From NCBI RefSeq assembly GCF_023898315.1, contig NC_064617.1, positions 616,891,000 through 616,954,999 on the forward strand: a stretch of 64,000 nucleotides of DNA. Reading direction: 5' to 3'. This document shows, one piece after another, positions 35,201 to 46,802 of the stretch. Made by a program: the position numbers and the translations under genes. Under the pieces are notes generated by a model. The model ran no database searches. It had not been told where the DNA came from and saw only the letters and a program-made list of their open reading frames with translations. The DNA comes from Schistocerca nitens. Lineage: Eukaryota; Arthropoda; Insecta; Orthoptera; Acrididae. How positions within the stretch are numbered: the first letter of the stretch is position 1; each line of letters begins with the position of its first letter.

Positions 35201-35460
35201 TTAATATATGTAAGTGTTTTATATGATGAAAAATAATTTGAATAGGTGTTTAGTGCAATCTGTTGCAATTGTCTTTTAATACAGGTGTGAGCTAAATGAT
35301 TTTGGACACACAAACCTAGGGATGTTTCATGTGTTTAACAAAAAGAGTTAATATATGCCCAAACTTTGAATTACGACTTGAGTGGAACCATTTAATATAC
35401 ACTCATATTTATTCATTTAAATGTCTTTTCATTATTTAATGTTCATTTTGTGATCATAAT

Positions 35461-35480
35461 CCCCCCCCCCCCCCCCCCCC
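35461..35480 (+). repeat. Poly-C run of 20
   Basis: Uninterrupted C tract between the two direct repeats; prone to sequencing and assembly length error. Confidence 0.95.
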
Positions 35481-35752
35481 GTCCAGAAACAGCCGCCATT
35501 TTTGTAGTTCATGAACTTCAGTTATTTTGATATAGTAAGAAGCAACCACAACTGAGATTCAGATGAAACAGTTCTTAAGATAAAATTTTCAGTACATGAA
35601 ATATATTCATCTGCTCTATTTTGTGAATGCTGTTGTAGGATATATAAGTTATTACAAGATTTAAAAAAATTGTTCCCTGAAAGAAAAAAATATTTATTAT
35701 AAAATTTATGTTGATAACAATGTTGTTGTTTAGAGCTGATCATGCAGAAATG

Positions 35753-35971
35753 CAACATATGGTGGCTAGTTTTAACAGTATGTATCCTTTAGTGTCACCA
35801 CCAGTGGACATCATGATGGAGGCAGATGAGCTGGCAATTGTAGTGCAGTAGAACAGTGCAGAAATCAGCCATGGAGGGCATATACAATATGTAGTATTGA
35901 CAGACCCATTGCAAAGGTATTATTGACTCATGGATGGCAATATGCTGGGTGGCAGTACCTACATTTTGTTG
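35753..35971 (+). repeat. Direct repeat copy 2, LTR-derived candidate
   Basis: Second copy of the ~215-bp repeat, followed by a leader-like stretch and then, at about 36240, by gypsy reverse transcriptase. Confidence 0.6.
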
Positions 35972-36239
35972 CCTTCTCCCCATTCCTGTCCCCTGGGCAG
36001 AGGCTGAGTTCCAGCATTAACAAGAACAAGGCTTTGTTTATTTTATTTAGATGAGTCGGTGAACCAACTCTTTGGTGGTGACACAAAAGCCTGAAGGTGC
36101 TATGTACCTTGGCAGGGACTGTTAATGCACAATGTGTCACACATTCGTGTCCAAGCCCATGACCAGCAGAGCTGCTGGCAAAGTCGTTGAGGGACCAGCA
36201 TTTTTCATGCATCAAGTGTCTACCTGCAATCGCTGTTGC

Positions 36240-37640
36240 ATGCAGCCTCTTGGACTTTCTTTGAGCTTTACCAGTTTAATCACTTGCGTTTTGGAGTCTT
36301 GTCTGCACCAGGAATGTATCAAGAGTATTTGGAGCAGTTGATTCAGGACATTAAATGTTGTGTCAGTTACCTTAATGACATGTGATTAAGAGCCTCTACA
36401 AGAGAGGAGCATGTAGAAAACCTTCAGTCAGTTTTCCAAAGCCCCCGGGATAGCCTTCAGTGCAAGCTGGAGTAGTACACTTTTTTCCTTCCCACAGATG
36501 CATATTTTGCGTCATCTGCTTAGCAAAGATGGCCTACTGACAGAGGATTACATGAAAGCCATCATCAACCTGCTGGTGCCCAAGAACCTGAAGGAGCACC
36601 AATCTTTTCTGGATAAGATTTTGTATTATGCCCAATTTATTCCCTGCACACATCTGCCATCCTCTTTTAACAGACTTCACCAGAAAGGTGTTAAGTTTGT
36701 CTGGTCTGCAGATTGCCAATGGGCTGTTCAGTCTCTCAAGTAGTGTTTGTGCTCTGCTCCCTGTTTGACTTCTTTAACCGTGGTCTGTGACATGTCACAG
36801 TATGGCATTGGGGCAATTCTTTCCCTTAGGAAATGGGATGACACTGAACAGCCCATTGCTTATTCATCAAAAACACTTTCTGCTATGCAGTGTAATTATT
36901 CACAGATGGAAAAGGAGGCACTAGCTATTATTTTCAGAGCTAAAAAGTTCCACATGCTTGTTTGGCATGCTTTTCCTCCTCATAATTGACCACAAGCCAC
37001 TAGTTTCCGTATTTGGCCCACGTTCGAAGTTGCCTGATAAGGCTGATTACCGATTGCAGAGGTGGACGCTCTTTCTCAGTTACTGTTGCTATGACATTGG
37101 CTGCTGTTCATTCAGTGGCTCAGAGATGAGTTCAAAATGCAACATTTTTTTTAAAATTATTTGCTCAATAACATAAAATGTCTGACAGGTAGAAAAGCAA
37201 GTTTTAAATCAAATTTAAAATCATTTCTAGTGGGCAATTCCTTCTACTCAGTTGGTGAATTTGTTCTTAAGAACTGGTAGCCAGTTAAAAAAAAAACATT
37301 TTTGAACATCATTTTGATAATAGAAACTTTCAGATTCTTTATGGAACATCTACCCAAGTAACCGTCCAGCATGCCAATCCTGATGTGCTATTGTGGCTAC
37401 ATGTGGGGCCTGATCAGGAGTTTGAGAGGAAGGAGGCTCTTGTGTTTGGGCTGGATGATGCCTTTTTTCCAATTTTCCATTGATGGCATGACAGGAGAGT
37501 TCACTACTGCCCTGACCGCTGACCAGCTATTCTGGAAGATGTTTTTGTGATTAAGATGGGTTGGTTTGAGCGTGTTTCTTCAGAAGTGGATGTGGTTAGG
37601 CATATCTTTTCCCTCCTACGTGAGCAATTGAGGGGGTTCA
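36240..37640 (+). pseudogene. Ty3/gypsy pol remnant (RT and RNase H)
   Basis: Plus-strand decayed LTR-retrotransposon pol. Readable parts: the RT palm (HLRFGVLSAPGMYQ, YLNDM at the YxDD position), the connection region (LRHLLSKDGLLTEDYMKAI, LVPKNLKEHQSFLDKILYYA, FVWSADCQWAVQSLK) and the RNase H domain (VVCDMSQYGIGAILS, PIAYSSKTLSAMQCNYSQMEKEALAI, DHKPLVSVFGP). A LINE 3' fragment interrupts it at about 37137-37330, then QHANPDV and the start of the integrase linker (VIKMGWFERVSS) follow. At about 37640 the R1-like LINE begins. Gag and protease are absent: RT begins about 270 bp after the LTR-like repeat, so there was an internal deletion. It continues at 44090-45290. Stops and shifts are many. 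Confidence 0.8.
37137..37330 (+). mobile_element. LINE 3' terminal fragment inside gypsy
   Basis: Encodes only the last residues of a LINE ORF2 (LKSFLVGNSFYSVGEFVLKNW then stop at about 37281) and a short A-rich tail. It falls between the gypsy RNase H and the integrase linker, so it arrived after the gypsy copy. The flanking duplication is not clear. Confidence 0.6.
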
Positions 37641-40540
37641 CATGCTTGCGCTACAGAAACATGGATGAGGGAAAAAGCGACACAGAGAGTGCAGCAAAGC
37701 CCTCCACAAAAACTTCTGAGCACTCAGAAACAAGTAACATACAGTCGGACAAAGTTGAGGACGTAATACAATACTTTGATGTGAAAATCTGCATAACCAC
37801 AAAGGTTACTGCTGCAAAAGTACTAGAGTTGAAACACAAAGTCACTCATTGGGCAATGTCATGCGCAAAACTGACTGGCTGTATAGAACAGTTAGAAAAA
37901 GAAAATAACTGGTTTAGGGAAGAAAACAAAAACAAGATGGTCAGTTTGTTTGCTAGTGTGGCAGCTGCTGCTTCACTCATTCAGGTGGTCACCATAGAAT
38001 CACAGATTGAGACCACACAAGCCAATCAAGGTAGCACACTATTCATCAGATCCAAGGACAAGAAAGATGCAAATTGTGTACTAGGATGTCGGACAGAGCT
38101 ATTTGCTCCGAAGAAAGAAAAGATAAGAAAAAAGAAAATGAAGACAGCAAACAGTGTAGTCATAAATGAAACAGAAACAGCAGAGGAAATCAGGAAGCTG
38201 AAACAGAATTTGGAGCTAAATAAAGAAGTGATATGCGAGACAACTAGGAAGGGTAGGCCGAAAGTGAAAGTGTATGACATCCCAATTACCATGGCAGAAA
38301 GTGAGTTAATTGAGTGACTGTACAAGTGTAACTTGGATTGATTGACAGACAGGAAGCAGTGCTTGGTAGAAACAAAAGTCAGGTTTAAAACTGGCCCATG
38401 GGAGAAGCTGCCTGTAAATTATACACTGGAGGTAAATCCAAAAGTCAGAGCACAATTGGTTTTGCAGAAAAGAATATACATTGGTTTTCAATCAACCACT
38501 GTGGAGGACTACACCGCTGTCAGAAAATGCTATAACAGTCACAACTGCGGGCACATTGCAAAGTACTGTAAGGAAAACTGACATGCTCCTACTGTTGAGA
38601 TTTTGGCTGCCTAAAAAAGAATCGTAAAAATACTAAGCGACTCCTGTGTGCATTGTATGTGCAAAAAGGAAGACGTCTTGCATCTAATGAGGTAAAGGCT
38701 GTGTGATGTGCCATATGTTCTTGGAGCAGGAAATTCAGAAAACCAAATATGGATTCTGAGCCATTGTGTAAGCTGCTGGCAAACATCACAGGGAACCACA
38801 GAACAAATACAAATGCAGAAAATATCACATTGACAATCGAAGAAGGTGAAACAATGTCCAGGAAGACAACTATTAAATTCAAGACACTGATCCAAACAGA
38901 TTACACAATTACCTGTCATCGTTGTAAGATATGGAGACCTCCACCAAAAAGAAAGTGAGGTGCAGAAATAGCCAAAATATTCTGGTCCACTGTGAAGGGC
39001 AGAATGAGAAAAGACATAGTGACATAAACTGAGAATTTGACTGACCATATAGACAGGGGCGATAATGAGATGGACAGTGGAAAGGTCAATAGTAAGAATA
39101 ATGGAGAGAGGGAGTGGAGTTTCGGGGAGTGGCTAAGAAGAAAGGAAAACCAGGAACAGACAGCATGCCTACCTCTAGACAAGGAAGACTTAAAGAGAGG
39201 ACACGCTATCAAGTTCAGAAAAAGTTGAAAGTGCAATAATTGCAAGGTGGACAGCACACACGTTTTAATATTGGAGTATGATAGCATGCAACAGCTAATA
39301 GAGGAAGATTATGAAAATATACATATGACAGTGGTAATTAGGAAAAGGATACAAACAGTGGCAGACAGGGCATGAAAAATGGAAGAAGTTTATAGCCAGA
39401 CTGCAGCCTGTTTATGAACTGTGTGTAAATGCAATGAGATTGGCTGAATTAGTGGATATGCATGTGTTATCCATAACAGTAGGACACCTGGTTAGGCACA
39501 GTCATCCAAAAGGCTGTACCATAAATTTTCCTGTCATGGAGGGAGTTGATCATATTCAGCTCATTGCCAATAACTTGGCTACAAGTATGAAGTAACTGTA
39601 GAGTCTGTTTGATGTTGTCTTTAAGAGGAGACAGAAGACACTTGATATTGGGCATGTGTGCAGGCAATTAGTGATGACACATGGCCGAATTGTATATGAT
39701 TACAGGTTACACAGACCCCACAGCTATATGTTCAAGAGGTTCCTGTAACTTTCACTTATAATCAAATCACACCCCAGTGGTAAAGGCACAGAGACAAATG
39801 TTTAAAACCAGCCACATAAATGTAATGGACAGTGCCATGGTGTTGCATGAACTTGGGAAAGAGTTAGAGGAGTTGAAGCTACACACACTATGTATACAGG
39901 AGCTTTATTCTAGAAATGGGCCATTACCCCACACGCCAGTTTCAGCACAGGTCATGACGTCAGGTCAACATCCAATGGCCATGATTGTGGTGCCAAATAG
40001 AGACATAACAATGACAAGGGTACATCAACTTTGTGACAAGCACACGGTGGCAATAGAAATAATGACTGCCATAGGAAAATTTTACGTAACTAATCAATAT
40101 TTTCAATAATCAGCAGATACAACCACACACAGAAAACTTAAAAATGGTAGCAATACTGGGCTGACACAATACACACATTTTTGTAATGGACACAAACAGG
40201 AAATCAGAAGTGTCGAATACCAGAGTAATGGATGAAAGAGGACTCTGCTTCAGGACATTGTACAAGAACTTGACCTTTATGTCATGAGTAGGACACTCAG
40301 CCAACTACTTTCCAAAATTGTACAGGTGCACCAACAAGTATAGATATCACCCTCACAAACTCGAAAGTCAGTGACCACATTGCCAGCTGAAAGGTTTGTG
40401 ATGGACTTACAACAATTGATCATAATCTCATTTAGTTCAAATTACAAACACAGATAATGATTTGGACATTAACATCCAGCATGAGAACCTGTAGAATCTA
40501 CGCAGAGTGAATTGGGAACTTTTAAAGGCAGAATTCAAGA

Positions 40541-41803
40541 ACATTACATAGTTCTAAAATCTACATTTTTCAAAAAATCCCTAGGAAACAAACTACATGG
40601 GTATCCCTGAACCTCGTCTGTGGGGAGAAACAACTTGACCATGTTGCTATAAGCAGACAGTCTTCATCAGAGATAATCAATGAAAAAGTTGCTAAGAGTG
40701 CAGGTTTAGATTCAGACCACTATCTATCTATCGTTAAATTCAAAATTAGGCCAATATATAAAACAAAGAGCCAATATCAACCTAAAAAGTTTGACACTCA
40801 GAAATTAACTAAGGAAGATTATTTAAGGACACTTTTGGAAAAGAGAACACCTAAGACATGGGAAACTTCAAAAAGACATACTACAGAGAGCAGAAGAAAG
40901 TATTCTCCTTACCAAAAAATGGAAACATGCTTGGTGGAAGATGAGTGAGATGAACTAATCCTAACAAGAGAACTAGCTTGGAACAATGGAATGCAAATAA
41001 AAATGATAAGAACAGGAACTCCCTATAAGAAGCCCTGAAGCAAACATCAAAAGGCCTTAAAAAGATCAATGTACAATACATGAAAGACCAACTAGCATCA
41101 ATAGACTCCAACTTCAAACAGAACAATGCTAGAGACTTTTGTAAAACTTTCAAAAGTAGCTTAAAGAAGTACACTCTGCCTAGTCTATTTTTCACATACC
41201 CAAAAATGCAGAAAACTGCATATAATAGCACAGAGAACTGTAGAATACTTGCTGAATACTTTGAAGAACTACATAACTGTGCTCCACCAAAAGAAAAATT
41301 TAATTTCGATATTGTAAACCCAACACCACCGGACGCAAAGCTGCCAACCACAGAGGAAATAAAAGAAATCATGAAAGACTTTAAAAATAATAAAGTTCAT
41401 GGAGAGGATAATATAGTTGCTGAACTATGGAAGTGCTTTAGTGATACAATGTCTATCAGAAATACTCAAAGAAGTCTGGACAACACACAGCTTACCACCA
41501 GAATGGACATCAGCACTTATACATCCACTACATAAAAAATGGAAGAAAACATACCCTAGCCATTATAGGGGAATCTCTTTCTTAGTAGTGACCTGCCTAG
41601 AAAAGCAGTTCAAAAGGCAGAATTTTGGGAGATAAAGAAAACAACTAGATGAAAGTGGACTCAAGAAGAAAGGGAACAACACTTTAAAAGGATGAAGGAA
41701 ATTTGGAAACTAAGGAAATCTAATACAGTGAAGAGTAGCCAAAGTTCATTCATCGTACCCTCCAAATGGGTTATTCGAAAGAAGAAGAAGAAGAAGAAGA
41801 AGA
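40541..41803 (+). mobile_element. 5'-truncated LINE nested in the R1-like LINE
   Basis: Flanked by a perfect 11-bp duplication AGAATTCAAGA (40530-40540 and 41804-41814). The 5' part reads as an endonuclease C-terminus (QLDHVAISR, GLDSDHYLSIVKFKI), then a linker and an N-terminal RT region (NNKVHGEDNIVAELWK, a frameshift near 41420, then ILKEVWTTHSLPPEW, LIHPLHKKWKK, HYRGISFLVVT). The 3' end is (GAA)n at 41781-41807. The RT active site is absent because the copy jumps from the fingers region to the 3' tail. Removal of the insert restores the continuity of the host LINE across the boundary, which confirms the nesting order. Confidence 0.82.
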
Positions 41804-43393
41804 AGAATTCAAGATACAACCAGTGCAAGGAAGTGGATTTGATGTTGATGCCAAAGTGGACAAATTGGTGCTAGCACTGCAGATGACACACAAAAAGTCA
41901 ATCTCAACATTTGGTAGCAAGTCAAAAGGATTTTAAATTCTCTGTAGCTGCACCCTATGGTCTTTAAGACATAAAGCAAGGCAGGCAAGGAGATACTATT
42001 GGAGATCTTTAGAGGAGACAGAACAAAGAAGGCTAATTTTCTATCAAACAGTCTAAACAACAACATAAAGATCTACTAATATGGGAAATGTGAGTAGAAA
42101 AAGGGTAGGCATACATTAAGGAGCAAATGGTAACAGGTGTTTGCGGTTCCCCATACAAACTTGCAACAAATAAGGTTGGTCACCCACTGTATTATCAACT
42201 CTGAGAAGATCTGATGGCATGATGATGACAGACTGGGAGATATCAGTTCAGTACCGACTCAGAACTTTGTTGCCAGATGATACAATGACAGAAGACACGC
42301 AGTTCCATCAGAAATCTTACTCTGAATTGCTAGAGGAGCATGTGAATAACAGTGTTGTGATTCCATTTGTCCAGGAGAAAGTGAGACTGACGATAATAAA
42401 GTTAAAGAAGAAGAAACAACCACGACCTGATAGAATTCTAGCAGAAGTGTTGCATCAGTTAGTGGACCAAATTGTGGCACATATAACTATGTTATTAAGC
42501 GAATGTATTTTGGATGGTTGGGTGCCCAGAATCAGGAAAATTTCAAAAATCATTATGCAAAAAAAAGTGGAAAACAAAGCCCCAAGAGAACAGAAATCTT
42601 GCAGGCCAATTTCCTTGTGTAAATGCTCTATCCAGAGTACAGGAAAAGCTTCTGTGCTGCCACCTGAGGGCTCATAGATGGTTAGTAGGCATGAGCCCCT
42701 GCAGTTTAGTTTCAGGAAAGCGAAGTCCACTGTGAATATTCTGAACACCTCAGATGACAAGTACGTTATAGGGATAATGACTGATATTGTTGGGGTGTTT
42801 GATAATTTATGGTGGCGTTCCCTGTTCAAAAGACTGAAACAGATGGGCTGTCCAAGGTGTGTCTATAACAGTATGTGAGATTAATGCACAGACAGGCAGG
42901 TGCAATTAGAATGTCCTGGAAAGAAAATTGTGAAAGACATCTCTAAAGGCTGCCTACAGGGCACTGTTTGTGTTCCAGAATTCTGCAATGTTGGCGTAGA
43001 GCCAGTACTGAACCAGCTTCAGAGTATAACACACATCAGGGACTGCACCACCTACACAGATGTTCTAATAATTATAGTCTCTGCTAACACAAGGGCTAAA
43101 TTAGGAGAAAACAGTAGGGTAATTGTTGAAAGACCAAGAAACTGGTGCACAGAAAACAAACTAATTATAGCAGCATGCAAAGCAGTCTGTATGTTACTAA
43201 AAGGAATATTATCAAGAATGAGAAATCCAACAGTCAGAATAAATGACAGGAATGCATTAGGAAATAAAACAGTCTATAGTATAATAAGGAATGAGAAACT
43301 GTGGCATAAGTTGAACTTGCTCACCCCTAAGATATCAGCTTATGAACTGCAAGTCTACTTGGCTGAGAGACAACCAATAACAGGTCCTACATC

Positions 43394-43521
43394 ATGATAA
43401 CGAGAACACACCACAGCGGAAAACCCACCTACAATATCCTTCTGGAAGTAGTGAGGAGACGAGGCTTGGGGAGGACCAGGAAGGACTTACTGAGACTGGC
43501 AGCCATCTTCCAATCTCTACA
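43394..43521 (+). repeat. 128-bp near-identical direct repeat, copy 1
   Basis: Matches 44387-44514 at 127 of 128 positions (GTAGTGA here, GTACTGA there). It lies just after the last readable R1 ORF2 residues. Neighbouring sequences on the two sides are unrelated. Confidence 0.9.
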
Positions 43522-44089
43522 GTGTGGGTGGCACAGCAGCACAGCCCCTCTGAATCCTGAGTTTCACCTCTGCACACAGGGGGTTAACCATCTAGACAAA
43601 TAAGGGATCCATCTTGGTTCTAATACCAAGTACACTGATACCAAGTACAATAGTGTAGTGTTGTGTAGTGCAGTGCTTTCTAAAATAGTGTTGTAGTAGC
43701 GTAGTTGAGAATTATAAATTACAAAATTTTTGATCTACCAATATAGTATAATAGACTAGTACTGTGTGTCTTCTGGAGTCCGGATGAACAAATGTCTGTG
43801 TGCCAGATGGCCAAATGGTAGTGCACAAACTTTTTTGTTATAATAATAATAATAATAATAATAATAGTTGTTTCAAAGTAGCCAATGTATTTGTATTTCC
43901 TCCTTTAAATAGCATAATGCTGTTTTCACTACATTAATTATTATGTGCTTTACTCACGCCAATTGATATGCCAACATTCAGTTGATTCTTTTATATAGAT
44001 AACAGTCTAAAAGAAAATAGTAAATCAATAAATATATAGCTATAGATGTGAAATTCTGTCGTCGCTCTCACATTGCACATTTTCCTACT

Positions 44090-45290
44090 CCAGTTGGTGC
44101 TCGAATTGTACTGAGATATGACCCATGTGAAGGAGTGGCGTGATGTCATGGTCAGTCAATCCTGGCATCAAATGTGGAGGGTTCTTGTGGGGTATGTGCT
44201 CTGAACTAGGCTGCACCACCATGCCCATTTTCTCTGTGGCTGGTCCCAGAGCACCCTTGGGAAAGGATGCACATCAATTTTGCCGGTCCATTTTCGGACA
44301 ACATATGGTTGTTGGTGGTTGATGCATAGTCCAGTTTCTCGTATGTAGCCAAGTTGTCTTCCACTTTGTCAATTGCCATTGTTTGCATGATAACGAGAAC
44401 ACACCACAGCGGAAAACCCACCTACAATATCCTTCTGGAAGTACTGAGGAGACGAGGCTTGGGGAGGACCAGGAAGGACTTACTGAGACTGGCAGCCATC
44501 TTCCAATCTCTACAATTGTTTTTACCATTGAGGGTACCCTCAGGACCCTTGTTTTTGATGATGTTAGGCAATTTGTGTTGTGCAAGTTTGAAGACTTTTG
44601 TAATACCCAAACAAAGAAGTCAGTTTCAGCCTCTTATCACAGTGATGCTTTCTTGAGTTTAATGGATTGTTTGTAAGGTCACCAGCCATGAGATTTTCTG
44701 TTTCTGTTGCATCCTGTGCCACAAATCATAGACCACTGTAGCTTGTCACGTTTTCCTCCCAGGTCTGCAATTTGGTTCCTGTTCTTTGGTCAGTGACAGT
44801 GGTGACTGTTGGGTGTCATTTTGGGCCACATGGCTCAACAGATATTTTTTTTTATGGATGTCAATAAGGTGCAGCTGACCTGTCATGCAAATCACTTGCG
44901 CCCACACCCTGTTAGAATATCACCGCCATTGCCATAGGTTCAGCCAGGCAGAAGGTTTGGTAATGATGTTCCATTTATGGGTCCCCAGCTGTGGGTATAT
45001 TAATGCCTACATAAAACAGTTGCAAAACTGTTTGGGAAGAAAAATGTCAAGACTTCAAACCAAATAGCCTTATCATAATGCTAACTATGTGGATGGAGAG
45101 GTTTGCATGTTTCTGTGAAGCTGAGGATTATTCTGGTAGTAGGATAGCTACTGACAGAGTCTCCCAAGCAAGACAGGTCTCAGCGAATGAACCTAACAAA
45201 GGGTGTCACACAGCACCCCCTGTCTTTCCACATTATTTCCATTGTCTTATTTGCCAACTAGGGATACCAGTGATGCCTCTCAGTAAATAG
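44090..45290 (+). pseudogene. Ty3/gypsy pol remnant, integrase part
   Basis: Continues the gypsy pol beyond the R1-like LINE. Readable: CALN followed by AAPPCPFSLW (end of the zinc-binding region), HINFAGPFSDNIWLLVVDA (first catalytic D of the integrase core), FSYVAKLSS, then after the 128-bp insert FTIEGTLRTLVFDDVRQFV (second D region) and FEDFCNTQTKKSVSASYHSDA. The end of integrase is unreadable. The catalytic E region is lost. The insertion of the 128-bp repeat at 44387-44514 cuts the core domain between its first and second D. Confidence 0.75.
44387..44514 (+). repeat. 128-bp near-identical direct repeat, copy 2
   Basis: Inserted into the gypsy integrase core. ATTGTTT occurs on both sides (44378-44384 and 44515-44521), a candidate 7-bp duplication with two extra bases on the left. 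See copy 1 at 43394-43521. Confidence 0.9.
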
Positions 45291-45382
45291 CCTTACACTG
45301 ACACTTTGAAAGCAGAGGGGCTTGATGATACCTCAGATACCCAGACATTGGGTGTTGAACCATTGGAAACAGGTTGATGTAG

Positions 45383-45566
45383 AAAACAGCCAAAGTTGCA
45401 AGATTGTAGTTTTTTTTTAATTTAATTTGTGACTAGTTTTGTGTTACCAGAACCCATTCTCAAATCATCCAAACAGCAAAATGGATGATTTGAAAATGGG
45501 TCCAGGTAACCCAAAGCTGTTCACCAATTAAATAAAAAAATGAATCTTGCTACTTAAGCTGTTTTA
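45383..45566. repeat. Palindromic hairpin repeat (foldback/MITE-like)
   Basis: Arms of about 85-89 bp (left 45383-45471, right 45482-45566) pair with a 10-base loop; the inner 11 pairs (CAAATCATCCA with TGGATGATTTG) are perfect and the outer part, from AAAACAGC to GCTGTTTT, is interrupted. An RNA copy would form a long stem. No coding capacity. Confidence 0.8.
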
Positions 45567-45975
45567 TACATTGAACTGGTTAACACAAGTTGCAATGCAG
45601 TTGTTAACCCAGCATGCTGGATATCTGTAGGAAACTGTTTCTGCAACTGGACTGGGTGATAGGCTAGTCCAAGAAGTGGAAAATGTCATTGAAGAGGGGA
45701 CCAGATTGAGATCAAAGCCTAGTTTGGGACACAGAGGAAGTGTTTAAGAGAACATAAAGGAAGTCAAAAAATTGTTTCCAAAGAACAAATGAAAGGAATT
45801 AAAAGGTTGGAACCTAAGACCTTCAAGAAAAGAATGCCTTTGAGTGAAGGGGGTTATTGAGACTCCTTCCACTTCCAAGACGGGGTAAGAGAACAAGGGA
45901 AGAGTCCATTACTCCCATTGTCCAGGTTAACTGTATTGAGAAAAATCTAGGGGGAAACAGACCTATTGTAATGCA
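45567..45975. other. No recognisable gene
   Basis: Unassigned stretch between the hairpin and the 5' part of the next LINE. Confidence 0.4.
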
Positions 45976-46214
45976 ACCTCAGATTTTAGGATTGTGATAA
46001 TCCAACAAGGATATCCACTTCTTAAGAAAACTTACATGTGCATATTCTGGCAAAAACAGTGGCAGAAAGCGAAACATGTGGAAATTCAAGAAACTCCTGC
46101 GTGCAAAGTCCGTTATTGGGAAGTAAACAAACCTATGTAAACTCGCATATGCAAATCCCAGTGAAAACACTGGCGGAAAACGATTCGTGTGGTAAATCTG
46201 TAAGCAAATATTAG

Positions 46215-46802
46215 TGGAAAACTGTGACGTATAAGAAAAAAGACAAATGTGAAAGAAATCCAACAAAACAGATCGACAAAAGTGATTTCTTTGTCATCGG
46301 CGATTCCATATTAAAAAATGTAGTGGTTCCGAACAGTAAAGTCGAGGTTCGCCCTGGAATCCGACCACAGCAGATTGTGAAACATTTCAACAACATTAGG
46401 AACACGGAAAAATCCAACCAAAACAACAATGATTCCAACACAAATTTTAAAGGCGTGATAATTCACGTAGGGACAAATTCCATTAGAAGCAGCAGACAAG
46501 AAGAAATCATAAATGATATTCGTAATGTAATTCGGTCAGCCAAAGGTTTGTTTACAAGCTCCAGAATTGTTATCAACGGAATTCTACAAAGAAGATCGGT
46601 GAGTAACGCGTATACAAACAAAATAAACATTGGCATTAGGGAACAGTGCGACGAACTTGGTGTTGTATTTGTTGACCCAAATAAATTCCTCGACGACAAA
46701 TGTCTGGGTAGGGATGGCCTGCACCTAAACAGACTAGGTGCAATGACTTTCAGTAAAATGCTCCTGGAGTTATGTAAAATTATAAAAAATAAGGGAAACT
46801 AA
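46215..46802 (+). pseudogene. LINE ORF1, SGNH/GDSL esterase-like, start lost
   Basis: Open frame of 195 codons with no early in-frame ATG and a TAG at 46212-46214, so the start is lost or shifted. It has the main SGNH hydrolase blocks: FVIGDSILKNV (block I, catalytic S), VIIHVGTNSI (block III, GTN) and DGLHLNRLGAMTF (block V, D-x-x-H). A polar stretch with NQNNNDSNTN lies between the first two. ORF1 esterases of CR1-like elements are thought to aid membrane or RNP steps of retrotransposition. It overlaps the open frame of ORF2 by about 10 bp. Confidence 0.8.

Larger units (their letters stand above)
37641..43866 (+). pseudogene. R1-like LINE, degenerate, interrupted
   Basis: Plus-strand non-LTR retrotransposon. 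ORF1 (about 37660-38580) has a coiled-coil part, a basic region and a gag-like end (VRFKTGPWEKLP, RIYIGFQSTTVEDY, then CYNSHNCGHIAKYC, a CCHC knuckle). ORF2 has endonuclease remnants (39777-40540; SIDITLTNSKVSDH, GLTTIDHNLI) and RT (about 42150-43390): KKKQPRPDRI, FSFRKAKSTV, GIMTDIVGVFDNLWW, KGCLQGTVC, NVGVEPVLNQL, CTTYTDVLI (YADD mutated to YTDV), WCTENKLII. It ends in a (TAA)n tail at 43839-43866. A second LINE interrupts it at 40541-41803 with an 11-bp duplication. Many stops; catalytic residues are altered. R1 elements usually target rDNA, but R1-clade relatives without that specificity are common. Confidence 0.8.
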
